In this document: in pieces, positions 53,815 through 63,038 of the stretch
Numbering within the stretch: position 1 is the stretch's first letter
Layout of the letters: every line of letters begins with the position of its first letter
Assembly (NCBI RefSeq): GCF_900044055.2
Contig: NZ_FCOX02000018.1
Coordinates: 1-64,000, forward strand
From: Caballeronia calidae
Lineage (GTDB): Bacteria > Pseudomonadota > Gammaproteobacteria > Burkholderiales > Burkholderiaceae
Direction of reading: 5' to 3'
DNA: 64,000 bases
Position numbers and translations under genes: made by a program
Notes under the pieces: generated by a model
Told to the model about the DNA's origin: nothing
Database searches by the model: none
Seen by the model: the letters and a program-made list of their open reading frames with translations, nothing else

Positions 53815-54525
53815 TCATAGCAGCGTTTCCAGTGGCTCGATGAGCCGCGGCTCGTCGTTGGTCGCGCGGTTCACATCGGTCGAGACGCGATGCCACACGA
53901 AGTGCGACGCCGGCACGCCGTCCGACTTGACGAGCGCCCCGAGATCGTCGGGCGATGCCTCCGGATCGAGCCAGCGATGCGCAACCGCGGGCGATAACAC
54001 GAGCGGGCGGCGGTCGTGCACATCGACGAGGCCCTCGTCGGCGGCGGCCGTCACGATGACAAAGCCCGCGCCGGGCGCGGCAGCGTCCTCGTCGCGCAGG
54101 ATGCTGGTGAGCGCGGCGAGATACATCGGCTCGCCGTCCGCGCGCTGAATGAAGTAGGGTTGCTTGAAGGGCTTCGCGGCCGGATCGCCCGGACGCGGCT
54201 CGACACGCCATTCGAACCAGCCATCGGCCGGCACGAGAATGCGCGCTTTCTTCCACAGATGCTTGAAATACGCGCTCGTCGCCGCCGTCTCGACGCGCGC
54301 GTTGATGCATTGCGGCAGCTTCTTCTGAATGGCCCACGGCGGACAATAGCCCCAGTGCACCGCGCGGATGGTTTCGTCGGGATAAACGGCGAGCGGATGC
54401 GTGCCGGGCGAGAGGTTATAGCCGGGGCGCCTGTCGGCGGCATCCACGAGCACGAACGGATTTCTCAGATGCAGGCGTTGCGCGTAATGCATCGGCAGTC
54501 GGTACTGGCTGATTCGGCCGCACAT
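53815..54525 (-). CDS. SOS response-associated peptidase (SRAP/YedK family)
   Basis: A 236-residue SRAP protein, homologue of YedK and human HMCES, which covalently traps abasic sites in single-stranded DNA. Key residues are Cys2 (MCGRISQY), Asn75 (INARVET), Glu105 (DGWFEW) and His170. The His motif reads VDVHDRRPLVLS, where most family members have HDRMP; the Arg in place of Met is a minor change. Convergent with the 62-residue gene upstream. Confidence 0.94.
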   Translation of the reverse strand: MCGRISQYRLPMHYAQRLHLRNPFVLVDAADRRPGYNLSPGTHPLAVYPDETIRAVHWGYCPPWAIQKKLPQCINARVETAATSAYFKHLWKKARILVPADGWFEWRVEPRPGDPAAKPFKQPYFIQRADGEPMYLAALTSILRDEDAAAPGAGFVIVTAAADEGLVDVHDRRPLVLSPAVAHRWLDPEASPDDLGALVKSDGVPASHFVWHRVSTDVNRATNDEPRLIEPLETLL

Positions 54526-54577
54526 GGCGTTCCTCCGCTAGGTCCAACACGGTTCCGTGCTTCTTTTTCGTCGCTGC

Positions 54578-55381
54578 TCAGATTTCGACGACCTTGTCCC
54601 ACGCGAAATCCGGATTTTCCCACCGTTGCTCGCGCCGGCTGAAGTAGCCGCGGGGATTGCACACGACACGCGTGCCGTTCACCACGTAATCGAACGACGT
54701 ATGCGTATGCCCGTGTATCCACAGCGACGCGGGCGCGCGAGCGAGTGCCGGCAAATGATTGACGAAGCCCGCCGATACGAGATCCTCCGCATAACGCGGC
54801 GCGAGGCTTTCGCGCATCGGCGCGTGATGCGTGACGACGATCGTCTGGCCCGCGAACGGCTTCGCAAGTTCGGCTTCGAGCCACGCGCGCGCCTGCTCGT
54901 GCAGCGCGAGCGAGTCCTCGGGCGCGAACTCGCGATGCTCGCCGTCCGGCTCGGGCCACGCGAGCTGAATGAGGCCCTTGTAGTCGAGCATGACCTTCGT
55001 GCACGCTTCCTTGGCGCGCTCGATATCGGCTTCGCCCGAGCCGAACAGCGCGAAATCGGTCCAGAGCGTGGTGCCGAGCACGCGCCACGCGCCCCGGCGA
55101 TCGACCAGCGACGCGTTGTTCAGATAGTGCACGTTGTCGACGCTGCGCGCGGCGTCGAGCATGGCCGCTTCCATCGCGCCGAACTCGGCGTCGTAGTACT
55201 CGTGGTTGCCTGGCACGTAGATGACGGGCACGTCGGCATCGAAATTCTCCGCCGCCCAGCGCAGGCCTTCGGCGTGGTTGTGAATGTCGCCCGCCAGCAC
55301 GACGAGATCGGCCTCGGCATAGGGAATCGCCAGCGGCTCGTCGCATTCGAGATGCAGGTCCGACAGCACGCGAATCTTCAT
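54578..55381 (-). CDS. Calcineurin-like metallophosphoesterase
   Basis: A 267-residue metallophosphoesterase with all five metal motifs: Asp8 and His10 (LSDLHLE), AGDIHNH, GNHEYY, THHAP and HGHTHTS. Substrate unknown; it could act on nucleotides, phosphoproteins or other phosphoesters. The ATG at 55381 overlaps the stop of the FAD oxidase gene (55378-55381), so the two are coupled. Confidence 0.92.
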   Translation of the reverse strand: MKIRVLSDLHLECDEPLAIPYAEADLVVLAGDIHNHAEGLRWAAENFDADVPVIYVPGNHEYYDAEFGAMEAAMLDAARSVDNVHYLNNASLVDRRGAWRVLGTTLWTDFALFGSGEADIERAKEACTKVMLDYKGLIQLAWPEPDGEHREFAPEDSLALHEQARAWLEAELAKPFAGQTIVVTHHAPMRESLAPRYAEDLVSAGFVNHLPALARAPASLWIHGHTHTSFDYVVNGTRVVCNPRGYFSRREQRWENPDFAWDKVVEI

Positions 55382-56832
55382 GCGGCGTTCTCCTTGGCAG
55401 GGACCGCGTTCGAGCGCACGACCTTGCCGGGGTTCATCAGGTTGTCCGGATCGAGTGCGGCCTTGATCGCCTGCATGAGGCGCACTTCCACCGGCGACTT
55501 GTAGTGCATCGCTTCATCGACCTTCAACTGGCCGAGGCCGTGCTCGGCGCTGATGCTGCCGCGATGCCGAGCCACCTGGTCGTACACGAGCGCATTGATC
55601 GGCGTCTGATGATCGTCGAGAAAGCGTTTCTGATCGACGCCTTCCGGCGCCTGCACGTTGTAGTGCAGATTGCCGTCGCCGAGATGGCCGAAGGTCACCA
55701 TGCGCGCGCCGGGCACGGCCTTCGCGATGATCGCATCGGTTTCGTCGATGAAGCGGCCGATGCTCGAAATGGGCACGGCGATGTCATGTTTGATGTTCAG
55801 GCCTTCCTCCGCCTGAGCGAGTGGAATATGCTCGCGCAAATCCCAGAACGCCTGCGACTGCGCGAGATTCTCCGCGACGACCGCATCTTCGACGATGCCC
55901 TTTTCCAGCGCGTCTTCCATGAGTCGTTCGAAGAGGGCGCGCGCGTGCTCGTCGCTTTCGCTGTCGGAGAGTTCGAGCAGCACGGTCTGCGCGTGCGGCT
56001 CGCCGAACGGATAGCGCAGTTGCGGGAAGTGCCGTCCGACGAGGCGCATCGAGAAATCCGACATCAGTTCGAAGCCGGTCAGGAGCGCGCCCGCGTGATG
56101 CTGCGTCATCGAAAGGAAATCGAGCGCGGCGTGCGGCGATGCGAGGCCGGCGAGTGCCGTGACTTTCGCGACGGGCGCGGGATGCAGCTTCATGACGGCC
56201 GCCGTGATGATGCCGAGCGTGCCTTCCGCGCCGATGAAGAGATCGCGCAGATCGTAGCCGGTGTTGTCCTTGCGCAAGCCGCGCAGGCCGTCCCAGATTT
56301 CGCCTTGCGGCGTCACCACTTCGAGGCCGAGACACAGTTCGCGCGTGTTGCCGTAGCGCAGCACGCCGGTTCCGCCCGCGTTCGTCGACAGATTGCCGCC
56401 GATCGTGCAACTGCCTTCCGCCGCGAGACTCAGCGGAAAGAGGCGCTGTTCGCTTTCGGCGTGCGCCTGGATTTCGGCGAGCACGACGCCCGCTTCGACG
56501 GTGATCGTGTTGTTGTGCGGGTCGATGCCGCGAATGCGATTGAGCCGCTTCAGGCTGATGACGGCCTGCGCGCCGCTCGCGTCGGGGGTCGCGCCGCCCG
56601 CGAGACCGGTGTTGCCGCCCTGCGGCACGATCGCGATGCGATGTTCGCGCGCGAGCCGCACGACGCCGGCGACCTGCGCGGCATCGGCGGGCAGGAGCAC
56701 GGCGCACGCCTTGCCGCGATAGCGCTTGCGCCAGTCGACGAGATAGGGCTCGGTATCGTGGGCGTCGGTCAGGACATAGGCCGCGCCGAGCAGTTCGGTG
56801 CAGGCGACGATGAAGGCTTGAGATGCGGTCAT
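55378..56832 (-). CDS. FAD-linked oxidase (D-lactate/D-2-hydroxyacid dehydrogenase-like)
   Basis: A 484-residue protein: FAD-binding PCMH domain (about 40-220, VPQGGNTGLAGGATPDASGA, GNLSTNAGGTGVLRYGNTRE) and FAD-oxidase C-terminal domain (about 230-470, FGHLGDGNLHYNVQ, HRGSISAEHGLGQLKV). It is of the GlcD/D2HGDH/Dld-II group, oxidising a 2-hydroxyacid. The C-terminal ending DPDNLMNPGKVV is usual. The particular substrate is not readable; a lone gene, without glcE/glcF, argues against the glycolate oxidase complex. Confidence 0.92.
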   Translation of the reverse strand: MTASQAFIVACTELLGAAYVLTDAHDTEPYLVDWRKRYRGKACAVLLPADAAQVAGVVRLAREHRIAIVPQGGNTGLAGGATPDASGAQAVISLKRLNRIRGIDPHNNTITVEAGVVLAEIQAHAESEQRLFPLSLAAEGSCTIGGNLSTNAGGTGVLRYGNTRELCLGLEVVTPQGEIWDGLRGLRKDNTGYDLRDLFIGAEGTLGIITAAVMKLHPAPVAKVTALAGLASPHAALDFLSMTQHHAGALLTGFELMSDFSMRLVGRHFPQLRYPFGEPHAQTVLLELSDSESDEHARALFERLMEDALEKGIVEDAVVAENLAQSQAFWDLREHIPLAQAEEGLNIKHDIAVPISSIGRFIDETDAIIAKAVPGARMVTFGHLGDGNLHYNVQAPEGVDQKRFLDDHQTPINALVYDQVARHRGSISAEHGLGQLKVDEAMHYKSPVEVRLMQAIKAALDPDNLMNPGKVVRSNAVPAKENAA

Positions 56833-57002
56833 GGGCAGAAAAGCAGGGATTCCGGTAGAGCGTAGTCCACAGTATCGCGCAGGGTCGCCGCGCGCGAGCC
56901 TCGTCCGAATGGCATAGGCACGTGCGACATGCGCCGCATCGCGTCATTCCGTGCTACAAAGCATCACGTCCCGGCGCTGCGGACGTCGAAAAAGCGAACG
57001 AA

Positions 57003-58048
<1,046 letters not shown>

Positions 58049-58130
58049 TTAGTGAACGGCTATTATAGGTATTGGGTGATTTTCGTGGCGAAGCACGGCT
58101 TCGCGTGCCGAAGGTCGCCACGACGGGAGA

Positions 58131-59444
58131 ATGCGTTTGCAGCACCTTTCCATCGATTTCGCGGCGGTCAAGCGGCTCGCCAGCTTCGTCGCGCGGCGTA
58201 TCGGCGAAGACCGCGTCGCGCAAGTGGCGGGCAGCCTCACGTTCACGAGCGTGCTGTCGCTCGTGCCGCTCGCCACGGTCGCGTTCGCGCTCTTCACCGC
58301 GTTCCCGATCTTCGCCTCGTTCCAGGCGTCGCTGCAGGATTTCCTCGCGGTGCATCTGATGCCGCCGCAGATCAACGACCAGATCTTCAAGTATCTGAAC
58401 CAGTTCGCGTCGAAGGCGAAGGGGCTCACCACGGTCGGCATGATCATCCTCTTCGTGACCTCGGTCATGACGATGATGACGGTCGAGTCCGCGTTCAACG
58501 TGATCTGGCGCGTGAAGAAGGCGCGCCCGATCGCGCAGCGCGTGCTCGTCTACTGGTCGCTCATCACGCTCGGGCCGATTCTCATCGGCTGCAGCCTGTC
58601 CATCTCTTCCTATGTGTTCGCGCATTCGGTCGCGTACGCGGGCTCGCACAATCTCATGCCGCCGATCGTCGAATGGGCGCTGACGGGCGTGTCGCTGCCG
58701 CTCACGGGGCTCGCCTTCACGATGATTTACGTCTACATGCCGAACTGCAAGGTCGAGTGGCGCGATGCGATCGTCGGCGGGCTGATCGCTGCGATCGCGT
58801 TCGAGCTCGGCAAGCGCGGCTTCGGCGCGTACGTGCGCAGCATTCCGACCTACACCGCCGTGTACGGCGCGTTCGCCGCGCTGCCGGTGTTCCTGCTGTG
58901 GGTCTATCTGTGCTGGATGATCGCGCTCGTCGGCGCGATGGTCACGTCCGCGCTGCCCGCGATCCGCACGGGACAGTATCATCGGCGCGATTTTCCGGGC
59001 AGCGATCTGCTCGATGCGCTCGAAATTCTCGCGCGGCTCGTCGAGGCGCGCGACGAGGGCAAGCCCGGCTACACGGCGCTGCAGCTTTCGAGCATGGCGC
59101 GCTGCGATCTGGATACTTCCACGCGCCTGATCGCGCGGCTCGATGCGCTCGGCTGGATCGGACGGCTGGAGGATTCGCGCATGCCGCGCTATGTGCTGAT
59201 CGCCAATCCGAATCAGATCACGGTGACGATGCTCTTCGAGCAGTTCGTCATCGATCGCGCCGAGCTGGAGTATCAGCTGAAACTGGACGCCGCGCAGGTA
59301 GATTGCGCCGCGCTCATGAATGCGCTGGAGAACGAGAAGCTGGAGATCACGCTCGGCTCGCTGATCGCGGCGCGGGCATCGGCGCTGACGAACGCGCGCC
59401 TGCGCGAGCATCCGCGCTCGTCGATGCCGCAGCAGCCCGCGTGA
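58131..59444 (+). CDS. YihY/BrkB family membrane protein
   Basis: A 437-residue protein; the membrane domain (about 25-275) has six helices (LTFTSVLSLVPLATVAFALF, TVGMIILFVTSVMTMMTVES, SLITLGPILIGCSLSISSYV, GAFAALPVFLLWVYLCWMIA) and the family feature IPTYTAVYGAFAALPVFLLW. The C-terminal 150 residues (LDALEILARLVEARDEGKPG) form a soluble winged-helix-like domain, as in RbnB/YihY. Although earlier called ribonuclease BN, no catalytic residues for that are seen. Function unknown. ATG at 58131 after GGGAG. Confidence 0.9.
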   Translation: MRLQHLSIDFAAVKRLASFVARRIGEDRVAQVAGSLTFTSVLSLVPLATVAFALFTAFPIFASFQASLQDFLAVHLMPPQINDQIFKYLNQFASKAKGLTTVGMIILFVTSVMTMMTVESAFNVIWRVKKARPIAQRVLVYWSLITLGPILIGCSLSISSYVFAHSVAYAGSHNLMPPIVEWALTGVSLPLTGLAFTMIYVYMPNCKVEWRDAIVGGLIAAIAFELGKRGFGAYVRSIPTYTAVYGAFAALPVFLLWVYLCWMIALVGAMVTSALPAIRTGQYHRRDFPGSDLLDALEILARLVEARDEGKPGYTALQLSSMARCDLDTSTRLIARLDALGWIGRLEDSRMPRYVLIANPNQITVTMLFEQFVIDRAELEYQLKLDAAQVDCAALMNALENEKLEITLGSLIAARASALTNARLREHPRSSMPQQPA

Positions 59445-59462
59445 GCGTCCGGCGCGCGTGAA

Positions 59463-59783
59463 TCAAAGCGAAATCTTGCCGACGCAGATGTCCTTGAACA
59501 TCACCCAGTCGCCCATCAGGCTGTAGACCGGATGGCGAAACGTCGCGGGGCGGTTTTTCTCGAAGAAGAAATGGCCGATCCACGCGAAGCCGTAGCCGCA
59601 GACCACGGCCGCCGGCAGCCAGAGCCAGTCGCCGGTGGCGATCGCCATCGCGAGGCAGCCGATCACGCCGAGCGAGCCGATGAAATGCAGTCTGCGCGAG
59701 ACCGGATTGCGATGCTCGTCGAGGTAATAAGGATAGAACTCGGCGAAGTTCGCGAAATGCTCTCCGTGTGCGGTGTGCGCCAT
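59463..59783 (-). CDS. Mpo1-like (DUF962) membrane protein
   Basis: A 106-residue protein with conserved His residues in FYPYYLDEHRNPVSRRLHFI and YGFAWIGHFFFEKNRPATF, and two helical membrane segments. These match DUF962, whose yeast member Mpo1 is an Fe2+-dependent dioxygenase for 2-hydroxypalmitate alpha-oxidation; bacterial activity is not demonstrated for this gene. GGAGGCC precedes the ATG at 59783. Confidence 0.88.
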   Translation of the reverse strand: MAHTAHGEHFANFAEFYPYYLDEHRNPVSRRLHFIGSLGVIGCLAMAIATGDWLWLPAAVVCGYGFAWIGHFFFEKNRPATFRHPVYSLMGDWVMFKDICVGKISL

Positions 59784-59945
59784 GACGGCCTCCGTGACGA
59801 TACCTGCTGGTCTCGGGCGGGCGGTGCGCGCCCGTCTGACATTCAGGCCAGCAAGATTCATTCTGCGACTGCCATGCGCGCCGTGCAAGCGGGTGCGGCG
59901 GGGTTTCGCGGCCCGCCGCACAGGCGGTTCAGCCCGCCTTGGGCC

Positions 59946-60785
59946 TTATTTTTTCGCCTGCGCTTTGGCGCAGCCGAGCGCGAAGGCGAAAAGCGCGTCC
60001 AGCGTCGCGTCGGGCTGCTCGGACATGAGCGCGTGGCCGGCATCGAGTTCGACCGTGTGGACCGGCGTTCCCGCTGTCCTCAATGCGTCGATGAGCGGGC
60101 GGGCGGCGCGCGGCGGCGTCATCACGTCGCGCTTGCCGCTCACGATGCAGACCGGGCAGCGCACGGCGGCCGCGCGTTCGAGCGCATCGGCGTAGGTGTT
60201 GCAGGCGCTGAAATCGGTATGGAAGAGCTGCGCCTCGCCGCGCAGGCTCACGCGCTCCATGAGGCGCTGATTCACGCCCTGCAGCCAGAAGCCCGGCGCG
60301 GGGCTCGACGGCTTCGCGGCGATCGTCGAATGCGACCACTGATTCACCATTGCGATCGCCTCGGGCTCATGCTCGCGGGCGGCATCGAGCAGCGTGTCGG
60401 AGACGGTCATCGGCGCGGCGGTCGCGAGGAGCGCGAGACCCGCGATGCGATCTGGATAGCGGCCGGCGGCATCGAGCGCGATCAGCGAGCCCATGCTGTG
60501 GCCGACGACAATCGCCTGCTGCACGTTCGCCGCATCCAGCACGGCGATCACCCAGTCGGCGAGCGCGCCGATGGTGGAGAGCGCGGGGCCGTCGCTGCGT
60601 CCGTGGCCCGGCAGGTCAAGCGCCAGCACGCCGAAGCCGTGATGCGCGAAATAGCGCGTCTGCAAGGCCCACACGCTGTGATCGTGCTCCGCGCCGTGAA
60701 TGAACACGATGGCGGGCCGCGCGGCGTCGAAAGACTTGCCGCCGGTGTAGGCGTAGGCGCCGCGGCCGTTCAGGTCGAGCATCAT
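59946..60785 (-). CDS. Alpha/beta hydrolase
   Basis: A 279-residue alpha/beta hydrolase. Nucleophile elbow GHSMGS (Ser97), oxyanion region IVFIHGAEHDHSVW, LALDLPGHGRSDGP, and the catalytic His in LDAGHALMSEQ. The ATG-ATG at 60785-60780 overlaps the end of metY by four bases, so the pair is co-translated. The natural substrate is unknown; linkage to MetY could suggest an acyl-homoserine, ester or thioester, but this is inference. Confidence 0.92.
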   Translation of the reverse strand: MMLDLNGRGAYAYTGGKSFDAARPAIVFIHGAEHDHSVWALQTRYFAHHGFGVLALDLPGHGRSDGPALSTIGALADWVIAVLDAANVQQAIVVGHSMGSLIALDAAGRYPDRIAGLALLATAAPMTVSDTLLDAAREHEPEAIAMVNQWSHSTIAAKPSSPAPGFWLQGVNQRLMERVSLRGEAQLFHTDFSACNTYADALERAAAVRCPVCIVSGKRDVMTPPRAARPLIDALRTAGTPVHTVELDAGHALMSEQPDATLDALFAFALGCAKAQAKK

Positions 60786-62122
60786 GCGCGGCTCCCGAGC
60801 GGCATGGCCGCGCCCGCGTCCGGACCGCTTTCGGCGGCTTTCTGCGCGGCCTTCAGCCCGCGCTTGAGATCGTCGATGAGATCGTCCGGGTCTTCCAGTC
60901 CGATCGACAGCCGGATGCGCCCCGGCCCGATGCCCGCGGCTTCGAGCGCGGCGGCATCCATGCGGAAGTGCGTCGTCGAGGCGGGATGGATCACGAGCGA
61001 GCGCGCATCGCCGACATTCGCGAGATGCGAGAACAGCGTGAGCGTTTCGATGAACTTGCGCGCCGCCGGCACGCCGCCCTTGAGATCGAAGCTGAACACC
61101 GCGCCCGCACCGCGCGGCAGCAGACGTTCGGCGAGTGCGTGATCGCGATGCGTCGGCAGTTCGGGATAGGCCACGCCATCGACGGCGGGCGAACTCAGCA
61201 GGAAGTCGATCACCTTGCGCGTGTTGGCGACGTGCCGGTCCATGCGCAGCGGCAAGGTCTCGATGCCCTGAAGCAATTGCCACGCGGCTTGCGGATGCAG
61301 GCACGCGCCGAAATCGCGCAAGCCTTCGCGCCGGGCGCGCAACAGGAACGGCGCCACGGTGCTCTCTTCGGCGAAGACCATGCCGTGAAAGCCGTCGTAG
61401 GGCTCGGTGAACTCCGGGAAGCGTCCGCTCGCGGCGAAGTCGAACATGCCGCCGTCGACGAGCACGCCGCCGATGGTCGTGCCATGCCCGCCGAGAAACT
61501 TGGTCGCGGAGTGATAGACGAGGTCCGCGCCGTGCTCGAAAGGACGCAGCAGATAAGGCGTCGTGAAGGTGGAATCGACGAGCAAGGGCACGGCGTGCTC
61601 ATGCGCGATCTCCGCGACGCCCGCGATATCGAGCACGTCGAGGCCCGGATTGCCGAGCGTCTCGCCGAAGAAAAGCCGCGTGTTCGGCCGCGCCGCCGCG
61701 CGCCAGGCGTCGAGATCGTGCGGCGGGACGAAGGTCGTCTCGATGCCGAAGCGCCGCAGCGTGTAATGCAGCAGGTTGTGCGAGCCGCCGTAGAGCGCGC
61801 TCGATGCGACGATATGCGAGCCCGCGCCCATCAGCGTGGCGATGGCGAGATGCAGCGCCGCCTGGCCGCTCGCCGTGCCGATCGCACCGACGCCGCCTTC
61901 GAGCGCGGCCACGCGCTCTTCGAACACCGCGACGGTCGGGTTCGAGATGCGCGAATACACGTGTCCCGAGCGCTCCATATTGAAGAGCGCGGCGGCGTGA
62001 TCGGAGTCGCGGAAGGTGAACGAGGTGGTCTGATAAATCGGCGTCGCGCGGGCGCCGGTGGCGGGATCGGGCGCGGCGCCCGCGTGCAGCGCGAGCGTGT
62101 CGAAACGGTTGGCTGGCATCAT
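60782..62122 (-). CDS. metY: O-acetylhomoserine aminocarboxypropyltransferase (MetY-type)
   Basis: A 446-residue Cys/Met-metabolism PLP enzyme. Motifs are ATPIYQTTSFTFRDSDHAAA, HVYSRISNPTVAVFEERVAA, GTASGQAALHLAIATLMGAG, and the PLP lysine in YHSATKFLGGHGT; the long form (over 430 residues) and insertion LRARREGLRDFGACLHPQAA fit MetY more than MetZ. It makes homocysteine from O-acetylhomoserine and sulfide. ATG codons at 62122 and 62119 are adjacent; the 5' extension is excluded. Confidence 0.93.
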   Translation of the reverse strand: MMPANRFDTLALHAGAAPDPATGARATPIYQTTSFTFRDSDHAAALFNMERSGHVYSRISNPTVAVFEERVAALEGGVGAIGTASGQAALHLAIATLMGAGSHIVASSALYGGSHNLLHYTLRRFGIETTFVPPHDLDAWRAAARPNTRLFFGETLGNPGLDVLDIAGVAEIAHEHAVPLLVDSTFTTPYLLRPFEHGADLVYHSATKFLGGHGTTIGGVLVDGGMFDFAASGRFPEFTEPYDGFHGMVFAEESTVAPFLLRARREGLRDFGACLHPQAAWQLLQGIETLPLRMDRHVANTRKVIDFLLSSPAVDGVAYPELPTHRDHALAERLLPRGAGAVFSFDLKGGVPAARKFIETLTLFSHLANVGDARSLVIHPASTTHFRMDAAALEAAGIGPGRIRLSIGLEDPDDLIDDLKRGLKAAQKAAESGPDAGAAMPLGSRA

Positions 62123-62369
62123 AGGCGGCCGGCGCGCATGAGGCGCCGGCATGCGGCGGAAATGAGGGTCAATCATCGTAACATCGGAGGCGCGCCGCAA
62201 AACCTAGGGCGAACGCGCGGCCGCCGATCGCGCAAAGCCTTGTCCGTTCGGCCGATGCGGCCCGTTCGCCCCCTGGCTGGCTTTCCTTTTGCAGGCCTTT
62301 CCGATAGCATCGAACCATGGTTTCATCATCGTTTGAGCATCTGAACAGGCATTTCGCGAGGAGACAGTC

Positions 62370-62822
62370 ATGCGAGTCAGCGACATTCTGAAGGTGAAGG
62401 GCAATACGCTGTTCACCGTGACACCCGATACGCCGCTCTCCGACGCGATCGACACGATGGCGGCGCACGACATCGGCTCGCTCGTCGTGATGGAGTACGG
62501 CGATCTCGTCGGCATGCTGACCTTCCGCGAGATCATCCTGACCTTGCACAACAACAGCGGCTCGGTCGGCACCACGACGATCCGCAAGATCATGGACGAC
62601 CATCCGCTCACCTGCACGCCGGAAACGGACGTCAACGAAGTGCGCCGCATGATGCTCGAGCATCACGTGCGCTATCTGCCGGTCATGGACAAGCGTCAGT
62701 TGATGGGCGTCATCTCTTTCTATGACGTGGCGAAGGCCGTCGTGGAAGAGCAAGGCTTCGAGAACCGCATGCTGAAGGCGTATATCCGCGACTGGCCGGA
62801 GCAGCAGGAAGAGGCACGCTGA
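62370..62822 (+). CDS. CBS domain pair protein
   Basis: A 150-residue protein consisting of two CBS motifs (about 8-65, LFTVTPDTPLSDAIDTMAAH and IGSLVVMEYGDLVGMLTFRE; about 75-130, PLTCTPETDVNEVRRMMLEH and VRYLPVMDKRQLMGVISFYD). Such stand-alone pairs bind adenine nucleotides and act as energy sensors; the partner is unknown. The ATG at 62370 has GAGGAGA upstream. A strong terminator follows. Confidence 0.92.
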   Translation: MRVSDILKVKGNTLFTVTPDTPLSDAIDTMAAHDIGSLVVMEYGDLVGMLTFREIILTLHNNSGSVGTTTIRKIMDDHPLTCTPETDVNEVRRMMLEHHVRYLPVMDKRQLMGVISFYDVAKAVVEEQGFENRMLKAYIRDWPEQQEEAR

Positions 62823-62902
62823 GATTCGCTATCATGCCGCGCGGCTTCGCGCTTCGCGGCAAGACGGTCGAGCCAATGCCTCGCGCAGAACTCATCATCC
62901 GC

Positions 62903-62929
62903 AGCGCGCCCCGATGGCGCGCTTTTTTT
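62903..62929 (+). terminator. Rho-independent terminator after the CBS gene
   Basis: AGCGCGCC (62903-62910), loop CCGAT, GGCGCGCT (62916-62923), followed by a run of six further T residues. Confidence 0.9.
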
Positions 62930-63038
62930 CGTCTGGCCCAAAAAGGCTCGATGCCGAGCTCCGGCCCGGTTTCCGTTCCATTCGGATTCGATCACGGTAC
63001 ACGCGCGATCAACGCCGAACTCCACTATTGCGCAAGCC

